Part shown: positions 54,763-64,000 of the stretch, one piece after another
How positions within the stretch are numbered: the stretch's first letter is position 1
How the letters are laid out: the number at the start of each line of letters is the position of its first letter
Source: Adiantum capillus-veneris
Lineage: Eukaryota > Streptophyta > Polypodiopsida > Polypodiales > Pteridaceae
Length of the DNA: 64,000 bases
Direction of reading: 5' to 3'
Assembly (NCBI GenBank): GCA_014529385.2
Contig: CM043965.1
Span: 16,554,912-16,618,911, forward strand
Position numbers and translations under genes: made by a program
The notes under the pieces: model-generated
Told to the model about the DNA's origin: nothing
Databases searched by the model: none
What the model saw: the letters and a program-made list of their open reading frames with translations, nothing else

Positions 54763-56706
54763 TCATATAGATTCTCCATCTTTCTGTTTGAATTTATGGA
54801 TTTGTGAGACGGTATGATGAGCTATCCCCCTTTGTGAGAATTCCTCGATAAATTCGTCAAACACTTCCTCCATAGACTCAAAGTCTCTACGCTCTACAGA
54901 GTCAAACCAGGTGGCAGCATCATCCTCTAGGGTTAGTCCAAACCTTGCAAATTGGGTAGGGAAGTCTAACACCTATTTGGCTCTAATTACATGCACAAAG
55001 GTTGCTACATGATCTCTTGGGTCTCTGCTTCCTGTGTATTTCTTGTTTACCCATTTTTGCACTTGAGAAGGTCTAATTCTCCGATGGTCTACAAACCTCA
55101 TCATTGGATCTCCACGTCCTAATCGATATACCTCCTCAGGTCTTCTGTAATAGGCTGGTTCCTCTCCCAGTGGTGCTCCTAAGCCATAATTTCTAACGGT
55201 TCTCGCTGGAGGTGGTTCATCTCTTCGAACTCGTTCTATGGGTGGTCCTCCAGGATCTGTTGACCCGTGAGTCTTTGGCTTACTCTCTCCTTGATACCTT
55301 GAATAGAGGGGTGGTTCTAGCAAATCCCTTAGCCCTCCTGCGGCTTGATAACCTTCTCGGTTTCGGTCTCGTTCCAATGTTGCACTCTGTCGGAGCCATG
55401 CCTGCAATGATGGCTGGTTTACTGGTTGGTCTACAAACCTCATCATTGGATCTCCACGTCCTAATCGATATTCCTCCTCAGGTCTTCTGTAATAGGCTGG
55501 TTCCTCTCCCAGTGGTGCTCCTAAGCCATAATTTCTAACGGTTCTCGCTGAAGGTGGTTCATCTCTTCGAACTCGTTCTATGGGTGGTCCTCCAGGATCT
55601 GTTGACCCTTGAGTCTTTGGCTTACTCTCTCCTTGATACCTTGAATAGAGGGGTGGTTCTTGCAAATCCCTTAGCCCTCGTGCGGCTTGATAAACTTCTC
55701 GATTTCGGTCTTGTTCCAATGTTGCACTCTGTCGGAGCCATGCCTGCAATGATGGCTGGTTTACTGGTTGGTTTTGGTTGTTGAATGCTTGCGATCGGGT
55801 GGAATGTGAGGTAGCTTCATACTCATTAGAAAAGGGATCTGTCAACTTACTTGGGGTGTAGTTGGCTCTTGGCACTTCTTCAGGGGCATATGCTGATGCT
55901 CCTAGACCTGATGCCCTTTCTACCTCCTCTGGGAGAATACATTGGTATTATCGCCCGTATCTATCAACCAAAACTATACCCTTCCCCATGGCAGTTTCAT
56001 AAGAGAATAAGTAAAGAACCTTCTCTTTGCTTAATTCGTTTACGTATGGTTCTTTGCTGCGAAAGTAAGCGACTATACCCTTACTCTCATGCTTGTAGAT
56101 TCCCACGTTCTCGTTACAAGTTGGAACCCTTGTTGTTTTCTTATCATACATAAAAATAGCTCCAGGCGGATCAATGTTTGGTGGCAGTTCTTGAGCTTCT
56201 GAAACCATTTTCCCTTTCGCCACATTATCTCCATATCTGTTGTAATATTCAGGGTTACTAACTATCAGATAGTGGTTCCCCTTTTTGTCTCGGAATCTAT
56301 CTCCATCATCATAGACTCGGATTATCTCCAATCTCTGAGCTAGCCTCTCTTCGATACAAATGCACTTGCGTCCTCGATAGTCAAAATAGACTAGGGCTCC
56401 CCTTGAGTTTGTTCCCTCTAAAAAGATCACAGTGAGTTTGGAATCATTCAAAGGATTCAAGGAGGTGCTTCCTCCTGGCATCGGTCCGTCGTATGTGAAA
56501 CCTCCTGGCTGTTGACTATCCATCATGAAAAAAGATTTGTCTGACGAAGTGTCAGTATCACTGCCTTCCTCAATAATCGGTGCTAGCGGATCTAACCTTG
56601 CCTGAGTCACACTCTCTTCGGTGGACACTAAGCTACCTTGGTCACCTGTCACCTTCTGGTCTCTAACAATGTATCTTCCTAATCTTAAATTCATCAAACT
56701 TATCAA
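54763..56706 (-). pseudogene. gypsy-1 gag, N-terminal part
   Basis: First in-frame ATG near 56694 (MNLRLGRYIVRDQ). Residues to ~250 form a domain I do not recognise (ALVYFDYRGRKCICIEERLA, IVAYFRSKEPYVNELSKEK). Next comes a region with a 114-codon tandem duplication (55086-55427 and 55428-55769), then the gag core (PRDHVATFVHVIRAK; ATWFDSVERRDFESMEEVF). In-frame stops near 55948, 54973 and 54763 (TAA or TAG types), no frameshift. Confidence 0.75.
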
Positions 56707-58514
56707 TGCAATTTATCACAAATCCAACCACTCACCTGGCAAAGGATCAGTCTCCGCACAACTTCTTGCTTTGTTGTTGAAGATACCTGTACACAAGCGT
56801 TTAATTTCGGAAATCAAAACAAAGCATTTATCTGCTAGAGGTTATCTTAGTAATGATTGGTATAACTAGAGAGTTAATCTCAACCACTACTGTATTTTAT
56901 ACACTGATGATGTTCTGGATTAGGTCTGCTAATCTGAAACTGTACTTCCCTTGGATGTTGGTCAATTTACGCAGAAAAGTCTGAATTCAGTCTTTGCTCC
57001 GTCAAATGGACAAACAAGGTCCAAATTCACTTCTAAAAGAAGTTCTGGAACCCCTAAGCCAAATGGAATCTCACTGTCTAAGGTCAGTCAAATTTTCTCT
57101 TCAGTCATCCCCAGTAGACATCCTACGCGTAGGATGTCTCCTGCTTAGTTTTGCCTGGATTTTTGCACTATGATTTCCCCTTGATGTGCTGAGTCTACAG
57201 TTATTTTTACTTTTTGATTTGGACACCTATTGGCTAGTCAAAGAGTCAGAAATCTGTTCCGAGAGCCTGTTGTTGATCTTGATCAGTCTAATCAACTCCA
57301 ATTTGGATCAAAATTGACTAGGAGGCTTGCCTTAGGCTATACAACACCTTGCTATGCCCACTGTCAATGTCAGGCTTCAATTCTTACTTTAGACATCCTA
57401 CGCGTAGGATGCCTTTTTCATCAGAATGGCTTCAAACTCAAAGCACAAGCTCCCCTTGAGTTGCTGATCACTTTGGTATACTCACAATTTGGTTTGGAGT
57501 CCAAAATCACACAGAAGACATCCTACACGTAGGATGTCTTTTGGCCTATTTGACCCCAGACTTGTCCCATAGCTTCCCCTTGATGTCAGTAACCTAGTGG
57601 TATGCTTAGATTTTGGTTTGGATTTCAAAAGTCCCCAATTTTAGCTCTTCTTGCCTTTTTCAGTCAAAAGTGCTAAAGTCTGCTTTGAACCCAATTTTCT
57701 CACCCAAATGAGGTGAAACCCCTCTCAGTCACTCAATATATCATGCAAGACATGCTCTTGCAGCCATTTTATGGTTTTGGTCTCAAAATAACGTTTTGGC
57801 ACAATTTGGGTAGGATGTCTGGCAATTTCAGTCTATATGGCCTTATCCTGTCAAAATATGGTCAAATTTCCACTTTCCAGTTGAAATTAGGGTAAACCCC
57901 ACCTTCTGAACACACTGGTCAACTCAAAATCCCAAAATTCCCACTAGATTAGCTTGTAGACATCCTATGCATAGGATGTCTCCTGGCTTGAAATTAAATT
58001 TATTTATTTTTTGACAGAAATGCTCCTGATGCTCTGTAGCTCTATCAGAAACACTCACAGTAACTCTTGGATTTCTCTTAAGCTTTCAAACACACTTTGC
58101 ATCTTTTTGCATCTTTCACAAACTTGTGATGACTTTACCAAGCAAGTATACATGCATGAAATGCTCTAGATCCTGAATCATGATGTCCTACTTACTCTAC
58201 TCCTACTTATCATGTGAAATGGTGATAATGGTGTTTTGGTTGCTTTCTGGCCTCTCCGGACTCTCAAGCTCTCCTCTCACCGCTTCTACCACTCCAACTC
58301 CTATTCAAGAACTTGACTACTACCTAAAACTATCTTGGTCTACCTAATCTACCTAAGTCGAAGGATCTAGGCCAGACACACGCTTCCTAGACTCCCTCTA
58401 AGACCTAGAGAGTCCTCCACCTTCTGATCCTATCTAAATGTAAAACAAGACTCTTGGCAAGCCAAAAATCCCAATCCTCAAGGATTAGTCTCGGTCACCT
58501 ACCTAAGGTTTTTG
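56707..58514 (-). other. gypsy-1 leader
   Basis: Noncoding 1.8 kb between primer site and gag. Contains the palindrome array (57116-57981) and otherwise AT-rich sequence with repeated phrases such as TTCCCCTTGATGT. Confidence 0.6.
57116..57981 (-). repeat. array of palindromes in the gypsy-1 leader (5' array)
   Basis: Palindromes at 57116-57139, 57391-57414, 57516-57539 and 57958-57981, with the same half site GACATCCTACG as the array at 28 kb. Spacings of 275 and 567 (2 x 283) fit a ~280-base unit; the one at 57516 is out of phase. The last copy has ATGCAT instead of ACGCGT at its centre and remains a perfect palindrome. Confidence 0.85.
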
Positions 58515-58532
58515 TCTCCGGCAGTGGCGCCA
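58515..58532 (-). promoter_or_regulatory. gypsy-1 primer-binding site, tRNA-Asp type
   Basis: Minus strand TGGCGCCACTGCCGGAGA begins one base after the LTR end and resembles the tRNA-Asp sites used by many plant gypsy elements. Confidence 0.75.
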
Positions 58533-58533
58533 A

Positions 58534-59466
58534 TGTTGGACGGATACGCCGCGATGGATATCAGCACAGCGAGAACTCACCTAACATATAATGTCAGCTA
58601 AGGACGAAGCTCGACCCGCAGGCGCGTGGAAGCAAGCATAAGGTGTCAAGCTACACTCGACTGACTCCTAACTAATTCCTACAGAGGTCTCTAGCAATTG
58701 TCTAAGTCACAGCCTTCAAGAGTGCATAAGAGGAAACTTCCTATAATGCTTTCTAGAGCCGAACACCCATCAAACAATCTCGAAACACCATAGAACTTGA
58801 AGGAGACCCTACTAACACCAATAGGTTGCTCTCCCTAAGGTCTATGAACCGAAATCCCAACCCAAAACATCCGGTGCAAAATCATGTAGGATGTTTGGCC
58901 AAAATCTGCAGGTCTTCGTTTCTGAAATCTAAAGTGCGTAATGTGTAGCTCTACTCAATGTGAACGCATGGATATGTTGCAATGAAAAATCGGAAAACAT
59001 ATGCTCACCCAAACACCAGATGAAGCTCGTAGAAGGAGCTCACAAAACCGGACCGTACGCGCGCAATGTAGGTATCGGCGCGTAGCTCTCATCGGGGGCA
59101 ACACGTTGCACTTCTTTGCACTTGATTCCGACCACCGGTGCACACGTAGCGTCAAGATGAAGCTCACACTCTCTCTCGTACACAGTACGCTCACTCACAG
59201 ACTTCAAAACTTTTTAAAAAACTGACAAAAGGTTTTTTCATTAAGGTCAAAAAGTGGTATATATACCTTACAATTCTCAAACCCTAAAGTTCCAAAATCA
59301 ACCAACTACTCAATCTAACTATCAAAACTGGGATACAATCTGGAAACTTCTGTAAGTCCCAATATATACAAGGTGAAAAATCAGGTTTTCCTCAATGAAT
59401 GAATAATTACAAAAATAATAATCCTCCAAGTAGTTAGTTGCCGTGGGGTGTGTCCAGCTTCTAACA
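58534..59466 (-). repeat. gypsy-1 5' LTR
   Basis: TGTTGGACGG to GCTTCTAACA on the plus strand, 933 bases. Collinear with 23282-24405 except for that copy's tandem duplication. Confidence 0.88.
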
Positions 59467-59471
59467 TATAG
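59467..59471. other. target-site duplication TATAG, right copy
   Basis: Matches 23277-23281. Confidence 0.85.
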
Positions 59472-60777
59472 CCTGAGCAACTTGTTGGTCTTCATTGCTA
59501 GTTTCTGACTGTGAAGCCTTGACTCTTGATTTCAGAAGCTCTCTGTCACTATTTACTTCTTATAGCACTTGAAGGTAATTCAATGGTGACTTTTCTTCTT
59601 GGAAATATTTTGAAGTTTTTGTAGCAATATGTTGAGGTTGACTCTCTTCTTCTGATGCAATGGTCGCCGTGGCCTTTGGTTTCCATTGTTCCATGGGTTT
59701 TTGTAGAGTCTCTTCTCGAAAATATTCATTCATATCTTGTATTGCTTGTCCTTGGTAGTCAATCTTGGACTCAGTAATTTCTTGTTCTTCTGAGCATTCT
59801 ATGTCTTCAGTTACATCTTCTTTTAGCTTCTCATACTCTTTGATTTGTTCAATCACCAATGAAGAGTCCACAGTAGAGAATTTATTTGGTAGACGTTCAG
59901 CTTCATCCATTGATTCTATTTGCATGTCTTCCACTTGTGACGTGGCACTAAGATTTTTTGTTACCACTGCCACCTCTTCTTGTGTTGGCTCACTATCGTC
60001 AGAATCTTGGCTTCTTTTGCTCTGGACCCTTGAACTGCGAGCTTCATCTTCATCACCTTGTGGATGCTTTGACTTGTCCTCACTGAGGTTCTTTAAGCAA
60101 TCTTGAATCAGCTGATTCAAGATCTACTTCTTTTCAAGAGATCTCGTTGGGGATTCTTGCTCTGGTTCCCTTGTTGTCACTATCTGAACTTTGCTTTTGG
60201 CTTGTTGCTTCTTCTTTTCCATGTAGAGCTTTGTTGGGAAGTCCTTCACTAAATGACCAATGGCACATTGGTTGCAATATGTCGCTATCTCAATATGTGC
60301 ACCCTTTGGATAAGGCAGCTCTCCATAATACTGCTGATAATGGTTTCCTGTGGTATCTAGATACAGATATGACCTCTTCTTTGCATGCATGAACCTCTAG
60401 ATTACGACTGACTTAGGAGTATCCACTGGCTTCGTCTCTTTATCCTTCATCGTCTTGTCCTTGAGAAGCTGAAAATAGCTTCCATTATTGCTTTCATACA
60501 AGATCAAATCACTATCCATGCTTTCTAGCATGTGTAATGCTAATTCTTCCACCAGTGGTTTCTCCTCCGGCTCGACATCTTCCAATGCTTCTTGAAATTC
60601 CACTTGGGTTCCTGAAAACGACACTGCTTCTTGCAAAGCTGGACCTCTTAATCCCACTCTTGAAGATATAGGGTCTCTTTGTTGAGTTTGAACTCCCCCC
60701 ATCCGAGAGGGTTCCATATCTGATGTTGGCATATGTTCAATGCCTGATGATATGACTTGTTGTGCTCTGTTAAGTAG
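59472..60777 (-). pseudogene. gypsy-4 gag C-terminal part
   Basis: One frame with three in-frame stops and no shift. It includes YPKGAHIEIATYCNQC, then IGHLVKDF, matching the second knuckle of gypsy-1 (CTKCGVTHLILNC) with the last Cys changed to Phe. The first knuckle is lost (LYLDTTGNHYQQYY). An acidic, Ser/Glu-rich tail follows. Cut on the right by the gag-only LTR at 60778 and on the left by gypsy-1. Confidence 0.7.
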
Positions 60778-61036
60778 TGAGGCCGTCCGGGGCGGGCAAC
60801 AAGAAGAGCAACCTCTAGACACCCTTCAAGGCTCCCGTGCTGCTCAATGGGGCTGGGGCACAACACAACACAAACCAAAACAACAAACCCACAGCCAAAT
60901 CCCAACTACACAAGGGGCACCACCTAGTTTAAGAGCGAACTAGGACGCAAAAGAGGAGAATCGTTAGAGAAACCCACAAACAAGCAAGGAATTTACACTA
61001 ACCCTAACACCAATGGAACACTCTCACACACTAAAA

Positions 61037-61039
<3 letters not shown>

Positions 61040-61127
<88 letters not shown>
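61040..61127. repeat. (GA)44 microsatellite
   Basis: Uninterrupted GA tract of 88 bases, in the same relative LTR position as the tracts at 3099 and 33641. Confidence 0.95.
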
Positions 61128-61130
<3 letters not shown>

Positions 61131-61786
61131 TGCTCGGGCTGCTTTGAAACGTATCGGCAATGATCAAGCAAACACAACTATATATTTAAGAAGGAGAGAG
61201 AAAGGGGGAGGGGGTGCTTGTTGCATTAATACCTTCTTACAAATCTGTCATGACAAATCAAAGTGAGATTAGTATTTGTTCAACATAGCTTGCGTAAATT
61301 TCACCACAACACATCACAAGAAAAGCCACCCTAATCACAGTCTTAAGGCCAGGGGATCCTCTCCACCCTGTCGCCCTCTTACAATATGTGGAATTTATGG
61401 TTAGATTGATGACAACACCAGAGACAAGCTATCAAGAACTTAACAAAAAACACCAAGACACTTACGCATCATTGTTGTCCATTACTTCACGTTGGAAGGG
61501 AGACAAAGTATCCAAGCTTAGTCCAAATCCACCCTCCTTGATTCAGCAAATGTTGGGCTTACACTAGTAGGAGAAATGATAGATTTCCTACTCTCAATTG
61601 AATGCTCACTCTCTCTCTTACAATGGCATAGAGTTCCCTTGCTAATCCCCTATTACAACACATGCACATGCATAAGACAATGAGCTTCCACTCAAGAGCT
61701 CCTTCTAGAGAGGTTGAGCTTGGCTTCTCAAGCTATAGCATAGTGCTCTTGCTTATGGCTCTCTCCTTTTGTGCTAGCTACACCCT

Positions 61787-61796
61787 CCTTTTATAG
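61787..61796 (-). promoter_or_regulatory. TATA box of the third gag-only LTR
   Basis: Minus strand CTATAAAAGG, the same word as in the LTR at 2791. Confidence 0.6.
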
Positions 61797-63513
61797 CAAT
61801 TTTGAAGGCTAGGGTTACTCCTCTAACCATGGTTGGGTTAGATTTTCAGCAATTTATCTAATTTCTTTTGCTTGGAATTATCAAGAAGTTGGTGGGGAAA
61901 GAGAGATGAGAGAAATGGAGGTGATAGGACTTTTCATAGTGGGTTAGTGTTAGTAGAGTTAGTATTAATTTACAAATGGAATTGGATATTTACAATGGGA
62001 GTATCCATGTAGGATACAAATAAGGAAGAAAACTCTTAAGAGGTAAGAAAAGGTGGATTTCTTACAAGGTTGATGCTCCAAGTGTCTTGAGTAGGGCCAA
62101 TTTTGACGCTTGTTGACGGTCCACTAGCTTTGACGGTACATTTTTTCTCCACTCTTGACCTTCCTTGAGAGACAAGGTAATTGAAGCTGAGTAATCAACC
62201 ACCATGATGCTGTCTTTTAAGAGAAGAGGCTGAATTTTGTGGTTTTTTTTTTATAGATATGGGTAAATTGGAGGAGGAAAAATGAGACTAGGTGGTCAAT
62301 TTTGGAATGGAATTGTGTGTGGGAGGTATGAGTACACCATGGTTTCTCTTATTCTTCAAGGTTGAGGAGAAGGTGAGTAGGGTGCAGAGAGGAGTGGTAA
62401 GAGATGTGGGGATGATGAGTGGAGAAGTGTGTGTGAAAGAGGAAAATGATAAAGTGGAAGAGAGAGTGTGGCTGCATAGCATGGGAAAACTGGGGTCCAC
62501 TAATAAAATCATAGCTCACAGCTCGTAGCTCAAAAAAATATGAAAAAATTTGAGACAAAAGTTCAGCCCACGATCTACAACTTTTGTTTGTATTACCTTT
62601 TCAAATTCGGAGAGCAAGTGAATTTTAAAAATTCAGCAAAACCGACCGTTTTTTTCCACTGCACAAGGTCCTTGTGGGGTCCTTCTTTGGATGATTCTTT
62701 TGAATACCTCCAAGAGTGAGCCCTCCATAGTGCATGTATGCATGCCACCTACCCTTGACCTTATTTGGTAGGTCTATAATTGAAGATATTATTGAGATCA
62801 TGATATAAGTGAATAGTACAACTAAGAAAATCAAATATTGAGGGGTCTAAAAAATATGTACATGTCAAATATAAATAATATAAGTGGAAAAAATATAAAG
62901 GGGTCAAAAGCAATCTCTCTCATTATGAGGCTACCATAAAAAGATAAATATTTTTGGTGTTCTAATTTTTTAGACAAAAAACAAAATAGATGTAGGAAGG
63001 GAAAAATCACAATAGTGAAAAAATATACACATAAATAAAACTAGTTTTTTTTGGATTTTTGTTGGGGTGGAGTTACACCAAATATAAGAGAAGCTTACAT
63101 GAAAATATTTCTATATGGAATAGAGAGTATGAAAAATGGTAAGAAAAATTGTGGTAATGGTGAGGCAATGTACAGAGCATAAATAACACACACCTAGGTA
63201 GAAATATTTAAATAAATACCAAAATCATTATGAAAAAATCTTTTATTTAGGCCCTATATACAAAGAAATATTTACATACGCATGGGCCATAATATACTTA
63301 TATTTTTTATATTTTTTATTTTTTTGGCTCAACTAGCCCAATGCCTAGCTAATTGAGGGTTTTTTATTTCAGTAAGGAGATATGGGAAAAGTCCCCTAAC
63401 TCACACGCACCTATATACAGTGAAAGGGTGAGGGTAACCATAGCGTTTGGGTGATTTTGGTAGGGTGGAGTATCTTACTATGGCAATTATGGAGAGCCGA
63501 AAAACGGCTATCA

Positions 63514-63552
63514 TAGCCCCCCCCTTAGATAATGGTACATTCATGTACTATT
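63514..63552 (-). promoter_or_regulatory. polypurine tract and hairpin, third gag-only element
   Basis: Minus strand AAGGGGGGGGCTA next to the LTR, preceded four bases upstream by AATAGTACAT, GA, ATGTACCATT, an inverted repeat with one mismatch against the perfect version at 46028. Confidence 0.75.
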
Positions 63553-63602
63553 TATCCGATCATACAACATGTAGATTGTGTAACGTCTGTCTTTGTCTGC
63601 TC

Positions 63603-64000
63603 TCATCTTTGTATGATTAAGAAAACTTGTGTGATATGAAAGGTTCTCAAAGCCAATAGCAGGATGTAGTGAAGTGACTGAGTAAACCTCCTCCATTGAG
63701 AAAGTTTCCATAAGCACCCCCCAGGATCAAAGATCTTGAAATATCTTTCCCAAAGCGAGATGTATGGTATGGAATCACTTACTGATTTCTGTTGAAGAAA
63801 CTTGTAGATTTTACTCTTGTCCATGATTGCATCTATCACTATGAATGTGATATAAAAGATTGGTTGCTCTTTCTCCTGTGTAAAGTTGATGTATCTGCTA
63901 CGATCTTCAAGAGCTTGTATGAGAAAATTCCTGAACTGTAGCTCATAAAATTCATTCAACTTGGGTAGGCTCATCAACAAGTAAAAAATTCTATGACCTT
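63603..64000 (-). CDS. C-terminal part of the gag-only ORF (partial)
   Basis: Open to the window end. Matches the last ~125 residues of the ORF at 43832-45919 with few changes (SRYINFTQEKEQPIFYITF; IPYISLWERYFKIFDPGG), and reads slightly past the stop of that copy before its own stop at 63603. Conservation of this tail between diverged elements suggests it mattered. No function recognised. Confidence 0.7.
   Translation of the reverse strand, partial: GHRIFYLLMSLPKLNEFYELQFRNFLIQALEDRSRYINFTQEKEQPIFYITFIVIDAIMDKSKIYKFLQQKSVSDSIPYISLWERYFKIFDPGGCLWKLSQWRRFTQSLHYILLLALRTFHITQVFLIIQR

Larger units (their letters stand above)
23282..59466 (-). mobile_element. giant Ty3/gypsy element gypsy-1, itself interrupted
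   Basis: Bounded by LTRs of one family (23282-24405 and 58534-59466) with identical 5-base flanks. In minus-strand order: 5' LTR, tRNA-Asp-type primer site, palindrome-bearing leader, gag, protease, RT, [16.9 kb nested insertion], integrase, protease-like domain, W-x-P-K repeats, second palindrome array, a long last ORF, polypurine tract, 3' LTR. Without the nested part it is about 19 kb. An alternative is that the integrase-to-30529 segment comes from a second related element. Confidence 0.75.
60778..63513 (-). repeat. 3' LTR of the third gag-only element
   Basis: Plus-strand ends TGAGGCCGTCC and ACGGCTATCA. Contains the conserved box (60914-60927), a (GA)44 tract (61040-61127) and a TATA box. 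The segment 62480-62720 also resembles the solo LTR at ~14860-15080 (GGGGTCCACTA, AAAAATTCAGC), linking the LTR subfamilies. Confidence 0.8.
60778..64000 (-). mobile_element. third gag-only element, 3' part
   Basis: 3' LTR (60778-63513), polypurine tract and hairpin, and the C-terminal part of the gag ORF, continuing past the window end. The LTR shares both ends and the U5 region with LTRs 1 and 2 but is clearly diverged in the middle. Confidence 0.8.

Overview
The window is transposon-dominated nuclear DNA from a land plant. The signs are Ty3/gypsy elements of the Tat lineage with a second RNase H, a Ty1/copia relic, a tRNA-Asp-type primer site, long (CT/GA)n and (AC)n tracts, and a broken copy of the START domain of an HD-ZIP class IV transcription factor. 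An apparently endonuclease-deficient Penelope-like element (PLE) points, weakly, to a fern or lycophyte rather than a flowering plant. No intact host gene, tRNA, rRNA or CRISPR array was found.

Layout. 1-3290 (+): 3' part of an internally deleted Tat-like element with its LTR. 3655-12359 (-): PLE flanked by ~1.8-1.9 kb direct repeats. 12360-16420 (+): copia relic split by a solo LTR on the minus strand (13583-15513). 16420-19284: microsatellites and the HD-ZIP IV START pseudogene. 19285 to 60777 (-): an old gypsy element (here 'gypsy-4'; LTR 19285-20330, protease and W-x-P-K repeats 21525-23276, gag 59472-60777). It is split by a giant gypsy element ('gypsy-1', 23282-59466) with matching TATAG target duplications 36 kb apart. 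Gypsy-1 is in turn split inside pol by a Tat element (33466-41647, -), whose leader received a tandem pair of gag-only elements (41648-50397, +). Another gag-only element (60778 to beyond 64000, -) interrupts the gypsy-4 gag.

How the parts relate. The Tat element encodes gag, protease, RT, two RNases H and an integrase with all three catalytic residues. The gag-only elements encode only gag and share its LTR tip and polypurine tract, so they may have depended on Tat-type enzymes. Gypsy-1 carries unusual extras: arrays of 22-26 bp palindromes in its leader and again near its 3' end, a protease-like domain fused after integrase, W-x-P-K repeats, and a ~1,144-codon last reading frame with a coiled coil. 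Every 3' end examined has an inverted repeat just upstream of the polypurine tract. Most reading frames are broken by in-frame stops that look like C-to-T decay of CAG, CAA and CGA codons, with comparatively few frameshifts.
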